64,000 nucleotides of DNA from Atherinomorus stipes (lineage: Eukaryota > Chordata > Actinopteri > Atheriniformes > Atherinidae). A model generated the notes under the pieces. It did no database searches, had not been told where the DNA came from, and was given only the letters and a program-made list of their open reading frames with translations. The position numbers and the translations under genes are program-made. The stretch spans positions 242,499 through 306,498 of the forward strand of contig JALJCO010007810.1 of assembly GCA_023101725.1 (NCBI GenBank), written 5' to 3'. This document shows positions 35,959 through 47,710 of the stretch, piece by piece; positions within the stretch are counted from its first letter, which is position 1; every line of letters starts with the position of its first letter.

Positions 35959-36400
35959 TCACATTGGACTGACATGGAGTAAAAATGCCAGGTTTATAGC
36001 CATTATGAACAGAAACAACACAATGAATACAAGCAGATAGGGAGACCGGATCCGAGGCTTCAGGGACGACCTTCGCTGATGCAAAGGAACTGAAGATAGT
36101 CCTTGCATTCCACTGACTCTTATCACAAATAAAAAGTGGTTTTGGCAGGATGGAAGGCTTTACTCTCATGTGCCTGCGTGCATAAAAAGTTTCTGTTCCT
36201 GTTGTGGAGCGTTTACTCGAGCTGATGTTGGGGACCACATAAGTTCATCTGAATCCCTGAACAAATATTCTGCATGATCCAAATAAACTGTCGGCCTGAG
36301 AAACAACAGCTTCATTCTTTCAAAGCCACAGGAGTAGATGCCAGCAAAGGAAGAAGACAAGCTAATGTCCCCCCAAAAAATTGGTGAAAAAGAAAACAAA
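35959..36400 (-). pseudogene. Remnant of an immunoglobulin-type membrane protein (Ig C-terminal end and TM exon)
   Basis: On the minus strand, 36400-36300 reads DISLSSSFAGIYSCGF, the D-x-G-x-Y-x-C pattern that ends a V-type Ig domain (here AGIYSCG). Further along, a segment after an acceptor at about 36075 reads PYLLVFIVLFLFIMAINLAFLL, a hydrophobic membrane helix, followed by a few residues and a stop at 35959-35961. No signal peptide or N-terminal half of the domain was found. It lies head-to-head with receptor unit A, so it may be a fragment of a divergently oriented family member. The exon joining is inferred. Confidence 0.4.
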
Positions 36401-36472
36401 CAAACAAAAACTCACACCAGGTGGGAGATAGACTTTCCTTAAAAGTTTAGATTTCTTTTAAACAACGCAACG

Positions 36473-36953
36473 ATGTGGAGCTTCAATCACTTTCTGATGA
36501 CCCTCTGCGGTAAGTCACTTTAAATAAATTATCATTAGCTTAAAGCAGATAAGGAGTGGTAGAATACTGCAGACTGTTGTTGGGTTTGTGATCTTTAAAC
36601 GTTTGTCTTGTCTTTCTTCCCAGCCGCTCTGAGCTGTGTGAGCAGTGCTGCAGCTTTGATCCATGTGTTTGGATATGAGGGCAAGGATGTCAGAGTCCCC
36701 TGCAAATATGACCACGGTTACGAGGATAATGAGAAGTATCTGTGTAAGGACGACTGCAGTGGCAGGAGTAATCTTATTACAACAAGCCAAGGAAATAAAA
36801 CCAAATACTTCATCTATGATGACAGAAAGACAAGAGTCTTCACAGTGACCATCTCTGATCTGCATTCTGCGGATGCTGGGATGTACTCATGTGGTGTGAG
36901 CAGGTGGCTTATTTCAGACCACTACACTGAAGTAAAACTGGAAATAAGACAAG
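36473..36953 (+). CDS. Unit A: signal peptide and V-set domain D1
   Basis: Exon 1 encodes MWSFNHFLMTLC and ends with donor GCG|GTAAG; exon 2 begins at 36624 after cttcccag. The domain runs from IHVFGYEGKDVRVPC to ADAGMYSCGV. It has the canonical Cys pair plus the extra C-C' pair YLCKDDC that marks CD300/pIgR V domains. Donor CAAG|GTATG at 36953. Intact in this window. D2 downstream in this unit is broken. Confidence 0.85.
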
Positions 36954-39900
36954 GTATGTCAATGAAGTTTCAGTAACTGAGTTTCTAGTTTGGTGTCAAC
37001 CAGAAGTACAATGTAGAGAAATGATAAATTTGGTGTTTGCGATTACTAGAGGTCAGCAGCTGAATAAAATGAGAAAATCAACTTACTTTTATTAGGAAAG
37101 TTATTATATCATATTTAATGCAGTTTCTTTCAAAAGGTCTAGCACCGTTAAAGGCATATGCCAAACGACAGTTTGCGGTTTGGTTAGTACATATTTTCAT
37201 GTTCTGCTGTGGTTCCCTGCAAACCCTCACTGACTCAAACTTGCGTACACGAACTCAGAGCTGTCGTGAGATTTGATCGTATCCTACGATAATGTTCAAA
37301 TTGATTAATGCCGAGTCTTGCATGGAAATGGTCGTATGCACAGATTTTCGTCATACTATCGTTTAAGGCAATTATCTGTACCACAAAGGTGAGGAAATGC
37401 TTTCATTTCATTTATTTCATTTATATGTATCTGTACATCCGCTGGACAAAGTGCTTTACGTGGCGGAAATGACATAAGAAAATGCAAAAGCAGAAGGAAT
37501 TTAACCTTTTTATTGTTGTCATTCTATAAATTTGGAATATGTGTTGTAGCCTACTGTCTTAGTTATGTTCACATTTAGCCAAACCCTTAGAAAAATTCTG
37601 TTCAGTTTGAATGTTGAAGTTGTTTGGTCTCTGACAAACAGAATTAGTCCCACAGGTTTTTCAGATGGTAACCGAATTTCCCACAAAAATAATTTTTGAA
37701 ACTTGTTCTAGGATTTGGATAGGGCAAAAGACAAGTATGCGTGGTCATTGTTAAAACAACCCAACATGTTCATTAATTTGACCCAGCATTTGGGTTAAAT
37801 GGGTAACCCATCTAGTCGGATTAAAATGCACAACCCATTCTGTTGGGTCAAATTAACTACTGCTAGGTTGGTGCTATATTGACCCAGCGGATGGGTTATA
37901 AAATAACTTAAATTGTTTTTTTTTTTTTTTTTGTTTTTTTAACCCAGCAGTTTCTAGTGTGCAATCACTAGACTTGTAGCCAAGACCGCTTAAACTGAGA
38001 CCAAGACACTACCAAGACCAGAGAGTGTCAAGACCAAGACCAAGACTATTTCAGCTCGAGACCAAGACCAAGAAAAAACTTTTTTTTTTGCCATTTTTCA
38101 TGAGTTGTAGAACCTAAACACCATACTGGGTTCAGCTGCTGAGTATAAAAATGAAATTTTATTATTTTGTACTTGATGGGTACGTGAAGGGCTGCATAAT
38201 GAATTTTTTTTTTTTTTTAAATTGTGCTGGAAAATTATAGGTCACAAATCCCTTCAAGACCGCTCGGCCAGTTAAGACATTGCGTGACAGAGAGACACCA
38301 GACCAAGACCGAGACCAAGACCAAAGACTGCCGAGGCCGTGACAAGACCAAGACTGCGAAAAAGCGGTCTTGAGAACTACAAGTCTAGCAGTCACTGCCC
38401 GCACTATACTCGCTTCTGTGTGTACGTTTACGGAAGTTGGGGATGCTGCGTGCTGCCTTTGCTACTATTCACGTTGCTTCACCTGTGATTGGCCTGTACT
38501 TCCGCAGCATATACAATAGTTCCCCTATTGAATGTTGCCTAGTTAGTACTTTGATCTGAAATCAGCTTGTCATTTGTACTCTATCAGAATGTGCAGGTCA
38601 CCAAACGTCATTGGAAAAAGTCTCGAGTTAATTTGTTCACTTTTGCCAAGTGGTGCTTGTTGGAAACACCAAATTACGGCAACTATGCTAAGCTAAGCTA
38701 AGCTAATCTAAAGTCAGTGCTGCTAGATTCAGAGAATGACTAGAGTCGGTTAGAAAACTCAGGGGACTGCCGGGGGGGGGGGGGTAGATAAAAGAGGAAA
38801 AATACAAAGAACACATTGAGTATGGTTTGTTTTTACCCTCACTTAGGTGGAGAAAATTCCAACAAAGGTAGGAAGTGATGTCCTGATATCAGGCAGAAAT
38901 GATTTCGTGGACTAAGCAGACTCTAATCTACAGAACCAGATGAGGAAGTGACTTCCTAATACACTGTAAAAAAACAAAACAAAACACAGTGATAAAAAAC
39001 AAAACAAAACAAAAACGGTTATATTCTGGCAGCTTGAGCCAGAAATATACTGAAAATTGAAAGAAAAAAAAAACTTGTAGAAATAAAGTAATAATCCATA
39101 CTACAAACACGGTTTATAACTACTTTTACATGGGATCTTTGTTTAATTTTGGTATTTTAATTTAATGAAGGATATTAACACATGTAATAACGATTAAATT
39201 ATCAATGAATATAGTAAAAAAAAAAAAAAAAAACTCCTGGAATGTAGAAAAGCAGGCCAATAATGATATTAAATCCATTCATATTTGTTCTGATTTATGT
39301 AAATTTGCATAAAATTCTTGTATTTATTCAGAAGTCAGTGCAAAATTAACATTATATTTTCAAACCGTCTCATGATAAACAGTAAACTTCGTTCAACCAA
39401 TTAAGCAACTCATCCTGCCTTATGCACAAGCAGCAGATCATTCCACAGTTTTGGGGCACTGGCTGAAAATGCACAGTTGCTTCTAAGCTTCCTTCAGGTT
39501 TTGGGGACAACTATAACATTTAATTTGCCGACCTGAGCGAGTGGGAGGGGATGTATGGCTAGAGCAGGTCGGAAAGATGCGGAGTGAGGCCATGGAAACT
39601 TTTAAAAGTAGATGTGGTCTATTTTCTTTACAGACAGCTGCTGTGATGAAGTGATTAAAATCCAGAGTCATGAGGAAGCCTCAGTGTCCATCATCTGTCC
39701 GTATGAGTCTGTGGATCAGAACCAGCTGAAGTACATCTGCAGAGGAAAGCAGCCCTCCACATGTCTGCAGCAGGCAGTAATCACCTCTGACAGCACACAG
39801 AGCAGACGCTTCACACTCACCGATGACAAGATGTCAAGTTTCACAGTGAACATGGCAGCCTGACTCTAGAAGATTCTGGCTCCTACCTTTGTGGTGTCCA

Positions 39901-42900
39901 TAGAAACACAGGACTGGATGTTTTTTTGCGGTTGAGTGGAAGTAAAGGTGAGAGCTATGATGATACTGTGATTAGAGAAAGAACAAAAGTTTTGCTTTAA
40001 ACTGATACAAAGAGAGAATTTTCTTGTTGAATGCATAAAAATAATTTTGATAAAAGGTGATTGGCCTGTTTTGGGGGTTTCTGAAGCCTCTAAAATTTGA
40101 GATTTTTTTTACACTGTATATAGCCCCTATATATTTTAACTACATGTTTAAAAAAAAAACTTGAAAAATATAAAAACCCTTCTGTCTTTGTTGAAATGTA
40201 ATATTTCCACAACAAAAGTACAGAACCTCCCCTCAAAAATGGTTTGATCCGCCTCCTGGCATATTCCAGATAGCTCTCTGACTGCTCAGCACCCCTAAAC
40301 CTCTTATCCTAGAATCAACTGGTTGGTCAAATATGCCTTGTCTCTACAGACGATTTTTGGGCCACTTGAGAAGAAACAATAGAATACTGACAATACTGAC
40401 TTTTTTCCCAGAAATAATAATAATAATAATAATAAAAAGATTTTTTAATGTTCTGAAAAAATTAGAACTCTGAGATAAAGTCAGAATTATGACTTTTGTT
40501 TCTAGAATTAATTTTTGTAAGTGGTCTTACGTTGTTCCTTTGGGTGTGTAGTTATAGTTCACTGGTCCTAAACGTAATACGTGGTGAAGTTATGTGAATG
40601 AATTTAAGTTTATTTAGTGAAATAGTTTTATTACTTAAAGTAGGGTTGGAATGTTAGAAAACCGTTTGAGCAAGCAACATTAAAAAACAAACAAACAAAA
40701 CACGCCTTAGAGTGAGGGATGCGTGTGCCGATGTTTTACGAGCAGGTTAACGATAACAGCCGAGTGGACAGCTTGTTAACTTGATTGTAAACAGCTGACA
40801 AATCAAGTTTTTAAAAGCTTTAATCCACTCACCTCCAACTCCTCTGCGGTTTAAAAAGTCCACGCTACAAACGTCAACGCCTCAAAGATTTGATCCTTGT
40901 TTGTTGTTTTGTTTTGGCGTAGAGAGTTAGAGTCTGTTAGCTATCCGGTGCGAATGGTAGGGGTTGGTAGAGTTTTTACAGATCTGCAGCTCTCACAGAG
41001 GCCTGACTTTTTCCTTCCTTTTATAAATATGATGTATTGATACTGTAGGATGGAAGGACCATTTCACCCAGTATAACAAAAAGTGTTTCTGAACAAGATT
41101 AACTCTGGCTTTACTGCAGGACTCTTATGTATAACCTATTTACTGATGTGAATGCAGAAGTAGAAGTGCATGAAATGCGTTTATATGGGCGTAACTGCAA
41201 ACATGAAGGTGCACATCCTGAGGAAATTTAATTTCCTTTGAAACAAAAAAAGATGTGGAGCCCCCAGACGTTCTGTTCTCCTTGCAGGAAGTTTATTTAA
41301 AATATGGATAATTATATATGCGTTTGAAAGTGGGGAGATTAAAAATGTAAGAAATGGCAAAACACATCTGTTGCTGGACTTCCCATTATTTATGCTTTTT
41401 TTGTTTCTTAACAGTGCTTGTGCTGTGTGAGAGTGCAGAGGTTTCATCATGTGTTTGGATACGAGGGAGAGATGTGAAAATCCTGCAACTATGATGAGGG
41501 TTATGAGGATAATGAGAAGTATCTGTGTAGGAACGACTGTGGTGACAGCGATGTTATTACGACGTACAAAGGAAATAAAACCAAATACTTCATCTATGAT
41601 GATAGAGAGAAAAGAGTCTTCACAGTGACCATCTTGATCTCCGTTTCACGGATGCTGGGAAATACTGGTGTGGAATTACCAGGACTGGAAAAGACATCTA
41701 CACTGAAGTAAAACTGGAAAAAGGCGAGGTATGTGAATGAAGTTTCTGCAACTGAGTTTTTATTTTGTTAAGTTAAAACCTACAGAACTAATAAATGGCT
41801 GAATTGGTGTTTACACTGATCACTAGAGGTGCTAACCGGATAAATTCCAAAAATCAGGGTTTCAAGGATCTTTAATCCACAGTACCAGTCAAAAATTTGG
41901 ACACATTTATTATTAATCTTCAGTGAAAGAAAAGTGTGTCCATCTGGTTCTTGTGTAATTGTAATATCTCACAGAGGTAATAGTGTCTAAAACCAGTGAT
42001 GGCAACAATAACATAACTTCATATCTGAAGCTGGTGATAAAAGAGTAAAGGTACTGAATTTGGTTTGTTGTAATAGGAGATTTCATTAAAGGTAGGAAGT
42101 GATGTTCTGATATGCAGAATTGTTAACTTTGATTCTGTTGGACTGAACAGACTGTAATCTCCAGAAGCAGACAAAAAAAAGTGACTTCCTCATGATTTAA
42201 CTGCATTGCAGATTAGGGATGTATACGAGTACCGGTATCGTTTGGTCGGTTCTAATCTTAACGATACCAGGGTACCGTTAAGATTCTGGACAAACGATAC
42301 TCTTATTGATACTTTTTGTTCTCTACCTAACCATTGAGTTATCATTACACAGTCAAATAACAAGAGATGAAATAAGAGAGACACAATTCGCTTTTCTCCC
42401 AGACCTACCTTTTGTCCAGGCTTCTTCCAACACGTTCTGAACAAATGTTCTCCACCACTGGATCTTTTAACATCTTGTAATGTCTATTTTTACTTAAATT
42501 GTGTTATAGTATAATAAGAGAATCGATAAATCCGGTATCGATAGGAGTTCGATATTGGTATCGGTATCGATAAAATCATAACGATATACATCCCTATTGC
42601 AGATACAGTAAATACAAGTGAAGGATCAAATTGTTAACAAAGAACGGACAATAAAACTATAGCCGTGAAATTATGGGATGAAGCACGTAACCTCTGGTGG
42701 GGTTTATTTTCTTTACAGACAGCTGCTGTGATGAAGAGATTAAAATCCAGAGTCATGAGGAAGCCTCAGTGTCCATCATCTGTCCGTATGAGTCTGTGGA
42801 TCAGAACCAGCTGAAGTACATCTGCAGAGGAAAGCAGCCCTCCACATGTCTGCAGCAGGCAGTGATCACCTCTGACAGCACACAGAGCAGACGCTTCACA

Positions 42901-45900
42901 CTCACCGATGACAAGATGTCAAGTTTCACTGTGAACATCAGCAGCCTGACTCTGGAAGATTCTGGCTCCTACCTTTGTGGTGTCCATAGAAACACAGGAC
43001 TGGATGTTTTCTCTGCTGTTGAGCTGGAAGTCAAAGGTGAGAGCTCATGATGATACCTCCAGTGTCCGAAATTAACTTTTGTGACTCACCCGCCAAGTTG
43101 GCTGGTAGATGAAAAAAATCCACCGGCAAAGCATATTTTTTACCGGTCAAAATATTAAACTATTACACATACCTTTAGGCCGTTATTTCTATAATACGGT
43201 ATTATGTTGAATGAAAACTGAAAACAGAAGTTCCAATAATATTAAAACAACAAGAATTAAAACAACAAGAACAAGAAAAAAAAATTGTTGTATTTAGTAA
43301 ATTGGTCATTTCTGAATTTATTCATTTAAACCTAATCAGACTCCTCGTTCTCTACTCGTCGCTTTTACATATTCATGAAGTCTGGCCTCCTGGTCCTGAC
43401 AGTCCTACAGCATTACAGCAGAGTGTGGGATCGTACTCCCTGATCTCTGTAGAAAAGCTGGACAATAAGGAGAACTGACTGTCTCCCAGGCTTCTTTTGA
43501 CTTGTTTCAATGTGTTGAAGCCTCATTCACAACCTTTTGCTGCTTAAATGAAGGTGAAAGATGCGTTAACAAAACAAATGAAGCCAGAGCAAAGTTGATG
43601 ATAAAAGAATGAAAGTTAATAAGTGATAAGTTTTCACCCCCTCTGTTTCAGGCTGTAGTGTAAGTGCAACAGGCATCCATTGGAGGTCTCTTAAAGGAAT
43701 AGTTCACCCGCAGAATGATTTAACTTTATTTTCCACTTACCCTCATGGTGAGCAAGACTCTGGAGCACTTTTTTAATATCTCAAATGCAGCCGGCGATCA
43801 GGAAGGCTTCTCGTTTCCACCCAACTTTCATATAATGGAGTTCGCTGGGGTCCAAGCCAAAAAGATCCATAAAAGTCCACAAAAACTTGTCAATATTCCT
43901 CCATACTGCTCGTCCAATGTAATCCAAGTGTCCTGAGTGGGTAGCATCCAGAATTTACTCAAAACAACATCATTTAGTATATTTTTAGAGGTGAAATAAA
44001 GAGAGAATTCATTACTTCCTTGAATACTTAAAAATAATTTGATTAAACATGTCCTGTCCAACAGAATGGTGCTGTGTGAAGACGAAGACCATGAGCGGGA
44101 CTGTGGGACGTCCAGTAACCCTGCAGTGTCCTTATCCACCACATCACCAGAATAACCACAAGTTCCTCTGTAAAGGAGACAAACACAACAACTGCACAGA
44201 TACGATGAGTCAGAGCAGGTTCACGCTGCACGATGTTTCCTCCAGCTCTTTCCTGGTGACCATCACAGAGCTGGAAGCAGGGGATGCTGGGACGTACTGG
44301 TGTGGATCAGACTCACGGTGGAGGGTTGGGAACTACACCAACATTCATCTGTCAGTAGGTAAGGTTGTGAAGAGAAGGTAACAAAAGGAGTTTGACCAAG
44401 TTGATGTCATGATTAAAACTTTAAAGATATTTATATTTGGGGTGGGACTTTAATCATAATTAGTTAATCACAAGAAAATTAACACTTTAAAAAATTTAAA
44501 TGAGACTCGCGATTGGCGCTGCAGGTAACTGCAGCCACGAGCTAAGTCACCACGGGAGCGTGCACAAACTGAAGCTATAACGTTTACTACGCCGATAGTC
44601 TTTTTCATCGTGGTTACACTTTTTAGTGTCTTTCAGTTGATCTGAATCGTTTGCTGACGGCAGAAGAATCCATAACTATCGCTTGCAGTGTTTGAATTTA
44701 CCGCGACTGTCTCCTTCCTGGATCAAAACTGTCGGGGACGCGGATGCAGCGTCATTTGACGTCACATCTGCAGGACAGCGTGGGAAATTCGGCCACCGAA
44801 TTGCAGCGCATTATGCAGCACATAGCCTGTTCAAGGCAACAGAGAGAGACGTGGATGGGCTTGTTCTTTTTGGTTTTCAATGCTTCATCACTAATTAGCA
44901 TTAAAAAACTGGACATGCTCTCTCGCAATGGGCTGTATGCACGACTCCACTACTTCCTGAACTTAAGGTAGCTCCTTTGTTTCCTGTCTTTCATTACTGG
45001 ATGAACTGATTAGTCCAGGTGTGTCTGATCTCAGTAACTGGCCAGACACACCTGGATTAATCAGTTCGTCCTGTAATGAAAGACAGGAAACAAAGGAGCT
45101 ACCTTAAGTTCAGGAAGTAGTGGAGTCATGCATACAGCCCATTCCTGCCTCTAGTTCCTTTAAGGCTGATTTTCTGGTACAACCAATTACACTGACGAAC
45201 TGGCCACGTCTCAAACCACACACTTGTCTGAGTGCACTGGAATTCAGTGCGTAGTGTGCACTGGAATTCAGTGCGTAGTGTGCACTGTGTACTTCGTCTG
45301 TAGTGCACGCTTTTGTCGCTAAATGATGACCCGAATACAGCGCTGCACTGACTGGAAGTTACGGACTAGCATTGCCCGCTAACGTGTGCTAACTCTACTG
45401 AGCCGGTATAACTGCGGTCTCAAACACATGATCAGAACCTGGTACCAGATCATAACTGTCATGGGGAGTGAACAGCTTGGTAGCCGCAATATACATTAGT
45501 AATTATATCAGAATAATTTCAATGTTAATACAGCCTCAGCTGCGGCAGGGGTCGCCACCGCTTTGTTCTCTACCGTTATTCATCTCTGAAAACAGTTCGA
45601 AAGTCCCGCCTTTTCCACTATGTCAGCAAAATGGTGTCCGTTTAGTGCGAGAAGCAGGACATGCTTTCATCAGATCAAATATCGATTAAAGATTTTACCT
45701 CCTCGTAACTCCTTATCTGACCATGACCCATCTTTATAAGTACCGCAGTCACTCACGTGTGTTTGTTGTCGTGGTGTTTACCCACGTTGTCCAACGTTTG
45801 ACCCACAATGCCAATGCAATTTGTAGTCCACTTCCTGTCTTTGGTTCACTTGAATCGAGACAAGACCTGCATTTGCAGGCGGACCGAGTCCGGTTGTTAG

Positions 45901-46749
45901 TTCCGGATCAGAGTCCATTTGCACATTCACAACTCCCCTAAACAAAGCGGACTTTCCGAGCAAATGGACTCTGATTCGAATCAAAAAAGCTTTGTGAATG
46001 CGCCCTTAATTAGAAAACATCCAGTTTAATAATTAAAGTACTTAAAATGGTGTACTTTAACTTTGGGTCTGTTCAGTTTTGACCAGGGAGCATATTTATT
46101 TCTTTTTCTACTACTTTTTCAAAAACTGAAATACAATTAATGCATTTCAGGCAATAATCGAGCTGGAGTGTACATTATTAATTTTGTGTCAATTATTTGA
46201 TTCAGTTGTCTTCGAAAAGCTTTTCAAACAAATAAAATGTTACTTTTGGGGGCAATTTTTATAATACGAATAATTAAAATAAATTAATTACAAAGCTTGT
46301 AGTTTATTAGATACATTTTTAAAAAATTAAGTCCCACCCCTAATTTATAGATAATTTGTTTTTTATTTTTAAACTCATGAATGTTCAAAAAAATATTTTT
46401 GGCCTGAAAAATCTTCCATCATTTGGTACAACAGATCAAACCAGCACTGTGACCCCAAACATCAAAACATCAACAGAAACAGTCAAATCAGAGTCAAGAA
46501 ACATCACTCATCAATATATCGAAGGTATGTGTGTGTTTGTGTCAACATGAACACAAACTGATGATGATATAAATAATGTAGTACTGTTTTTTTATTTTCA
46601 TTTTTAAAAATTTCCGTTTTATATTTTTATTCCAGCTGAGACTCACTACTCAGTCTTGGTTTATGTCCTGCCAGCAGTCTTGATATCACTGCTGATCCTC
46701 ACGATCGTCCTTGTGATGGTTCTGAAGAACAAATGCAACAGATTTCAAG
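36473..46749 (+). CDS. Composite CD300/pIgR-like receptor from units A and B
   Basis: Exons with intact frames: signal peptide 36473-36509, V-set D1 36624-36953, D2 42719-43036, D3 44065-44358, stalk 46435-46524, TM 46636-46749. Every internal exon is phase 1-1, so these six splice in frame to about 394 codons. Between D1 and D2 lie broken exons (D2' at 39636, signal exon at 41253, D1' at 41430), which shows that two tandem genes supply the parts. Known family: surface Ig receptors with an extra disulphide in each V domain, involved in myeloid regulation or Ig transport. Whether A and B are actually spliced together is inference. The alternative is two separate pseudogenes. Confidence 0.6.
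37040..37755. other. Intron of unit A, nothing recognised
   Basis: AT-rich, no clear element ends seen. Confidence 0.35.
37760..37960. repeat. Repeat with AACCCA/TGGGTT words
   Basis: Multiple inverted and direct copies of acccagc-ttgggtt, gggtaaccca and acccattctgttgggtc surround a T-run, giving many small hairpins. A dispersed repeat is likely; it abuts the hAT-type element that follows. Confidence 0.45.
37969..38387. mobile_element. hAT-type MITE, TAGACTTGTAG ends
   Basis: Left end TAGACTTGTAGCCAAGACCGC pairs with the right end TAGACTTGTAGTTCTCAAGACCGC in reverse complement. Flanks GCAATCAC (37961-37968) and GCAGTCAC (38388-38395) are octamers with one difference. The interior repeats gaccaagacc. 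Confidence 0.75.
38396..39610. other. Intron of unit A with simple repeats
   Basis: Contains an aagct repeat near 38690, a G-run at 38771-38783, A-runs and a block at 39400-39600 that may be an old LINE 3' fragment. No exon recognised before 39636. Confidence 0.35.
39636..39950 (+). pseudogene. Unit A: broken D2 exon
   Basis: After acceptor tttacag the frame opens DSCCDEVIKIQSHEEA, nearly identical to D2 of units B and C. A two-base loss near 39851 (aacatggcagcc against aacatcagcagcc) shifts the frame and gives an early stop. Further losses near 39930 damage the last strand. The acceptor and donor remain, so skipping rather than inclusion would be needed for a functional product. Confidence 0.85.
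41253..41286 (+). pseudogene. Unit B: broken signal-peptide exon
   Basis: atgtggagcccccagacg matches the signal exon of unit C (56867-56903), but internal bases are missing and the donor reads GCA|GGAAGT instead of GCA|GTAAGT. The flanks (gcagaagtagaagtgcatg, tatgggcgtaactgca) also match unit C in inverted orientation. Confidence 0.85.
41430..41730 (+). pseudogene. Unit B: broken D1 exon
   Basis: Pieces of the V-set domain can be read in different frames (HVFGYEG-like start, KYLCRNDCGDSDV, NKTKYFIYDDREKRVF, WCGITRTGKDIYTE). Small deletions near 41475 (aaaatcctgc for aaagtcccctgc) and 41635 (atcttgatc for atctctgatc) break the frame. It is closest to D1 of unit C. Confidence 0.85.
41895..41955. 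repeat. Tc1-type short repeat shared with unit C
   Basis: cagtaccagtcaaaaatttggacac followed by aaaagtgtgtcc. The same element sits at 56200-56275 in the paralogous intron of unit C, in the opposite orientation. Confidence 0.6.
42214..42596. mobile_element. hAT-type MITE with exact 8-bp target duplication
   Basis: Ends TAGGGATGTATACGAG and, in reverse complement, TAGGGATGTATATCGT. Flanked by TTGCAGAT at 42206-42213 and 42597-42604. Contains ggtatcgat-type words. I see no counterpart at the same place in unit C, so it inserted after the duplication. Confidence 0.9.
42719..43036 (+). CDS. Unit B: V-set domain D2 exon
   Basis: 318 bp, phase 1-1, between ctttacag and AAAG|GTGAG. Begins DSCCDEEIKIQSHEEA; extra-disulphide pair KYICRGKQPSTC; end pattern EDSGSYLCGV. 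It differs from D2 of unit C at only a few residues. Intact. Confidence 0.9.
43692..43950. repeat. Dispersed repeat (aaaggaatagttcaccc), copy 2
   Basis: Same family as 32215-32450. It lies in the intron between D2 and D3 of unit B. Confidence 0.7.
44065..44358 (+). CDS. Unit B: V-set domain D3 exon
   Basis: 294 bp, phase 1-1, after gtccaacag and before GTAG|GTAAGG. Reads EWCCVKTKTMSGTVG at the start, KFLCKGDKHNNC for the extra pair and DAGTYWCGSD at the end. Intact, and the same length as D3 of unit C. Confidence 0.9.
44436..46342. mobile_element. hAT-type element, 1.9 kb, in the D3-stalk intron
   Basis: Left end TTTGGGGTGGGACTT and right end in reverse complement TAGGGGTGGGACTT. ATTTATA flanks both sides (44429-44435 and 46343-46349). 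It contains the hairpin MITE at 44938-45132 but no intact transposase. Its absence from unit C implies insertion after the duplication. Confidence 0.7.
44938..45132. mobile_element. Hairpin MITE, copy 2 (nested)
   Basis: Near-perfect inverted arms (actccactacttcctgaac / gttcaggaagtagtggagt), inner arms with caaaggagctacc. It is the same family as 15641-15834. The pairing continues outward a further 10 bp (aatgggctgta / tacagcccatt), so the full element may be slightly larger. Confidence 0.75.
46435..46524 (+). CDS. Unit B: Thr/Ser-rich stalk exon
   Basis: 90 bp, phase 1-1, between acaacag and GAAG|GTATG. Encodes DQTSTVTPNIKTSTETVKS and a sequence containing an N-x-T sequon (NIT). Typical membrane-proximal stalk. 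Confidence 0.8.
46636..46749 (+). CDS. Unit B: transmembrane exon
   Basis: 114 bp, phase 1-1, after tattccag. A hydrophobic helix (YSVLVYVLPAVLISLLILT and on to VMVL) is followed by KNKCNRFQ at the cytoplasmic edge. The helix has no charged residue, so it would not pair with DAP12-type adaptors by the usual Lys/Asp contact. Donor CAAG|GTAGC; read-through would stop after two codons. Confidence 0.8.
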
Positions 46750-47200
46750 GTAGCTGATACACAGACCGGACAGTCACAAGTAAACCATGATGCTGTTGTG
46801 TTGTTTCAGGAAGAGCAACCCCGTGTTCACACCGGACGCGAATAAAATTATTCATGCGTAAAAATGTTAAGTCAGTACAGACGTGAATTTGACCCACTTG
46901 CTTAGCAGCGTGTTTAATGTGAATTTGTGGTGCAGAAAGCCTCAATCAAGTATCTTACTCGCACGAATGGAGCATCTTATTTGTGCGTTTTATTCTTGAG
47001 ACTGGAGCGTTTTCTGACTGTCCACTCAAGATAAAAAAAAACAGAATTAAAACGTTTTAAGCCGTATGATTTCAGCCTGAAAGCAAATGTGTTGAATACA
47101 GCTATGGCTGGAAAGGAGCTGAAGATTTTTCCTGTAAGTAAGAAAATATAGTTTTTTTTTCTTTCTTTTAAAGGGACTTATCAAGAATTTGAACAGCGGA
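46750..47200. other. Intron or 3' flank of unit B, nothing recognised
   Basis: No exon corresponding to the cytoplasmic exons of unit C was found here. Confidence 0.35.
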
Positions 47201-47204
47201 GTGT

Positions 47205-47710
47205 TAGGGCAGCATTAAGACCTTTTTTTTTTTTACAGACTTTTGAGGATAAAGTCATCATATTACAAGAAAAAGTATTATTTTATGTATTATATTATAT
47301 AGTATTATATTTTATGAATTTTATAAATTTATGAGACTTAAGATCGAAATTAACGTGACAGAAGTCATTACGAGAATAAATTTAGAAGAATAAAACACTG
47401 GCCTGAACCAGTGTTTTACCTCTCTTTCTCTCTCCCACACACACACACACACACACTTTGAAAGAGCGCAGTGACTGCCACTCACCAGTAGATGGCGTGT
47501 TTTCATGTTTAATGTTTGTTTTTTTTGTTTGTTTGTTTTTGTTTTTGTATTTTGAAAGTATCACGACTTCATTCTCGTTAAATTCTGATTTTATTCTTGT
47601 AACTGTAAGACTTTATTCTCATAAAATAATGGTGTTTTCTTGTAATATTGCTACTTTATTCTTGAAGTCTGTAAAATGTTTGTTTTTTTCCCTTAGTATG
47701 ACACTAATAA
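47205..47710. mobile_element. Palindromic-ended MITE (TTAGGG...CCTTAG type)
   Basis: Left block acagacttttgaggataaagt...atattacaag pairs with right block cttgtaatattgctactttattcttgaagtctgt. The outer ends gttaggg / cccttagtatgacactaa are also related. A half copy lies at 55890-56055. Contains a CA microsatellite (47437-47456). Confidence 0.6.

Noticed and set aside
36515..36865. Minus-strand ORF over D1 of unit A
   Set aside because: It is antisense to an intact V-set exon and has no domain of its own.
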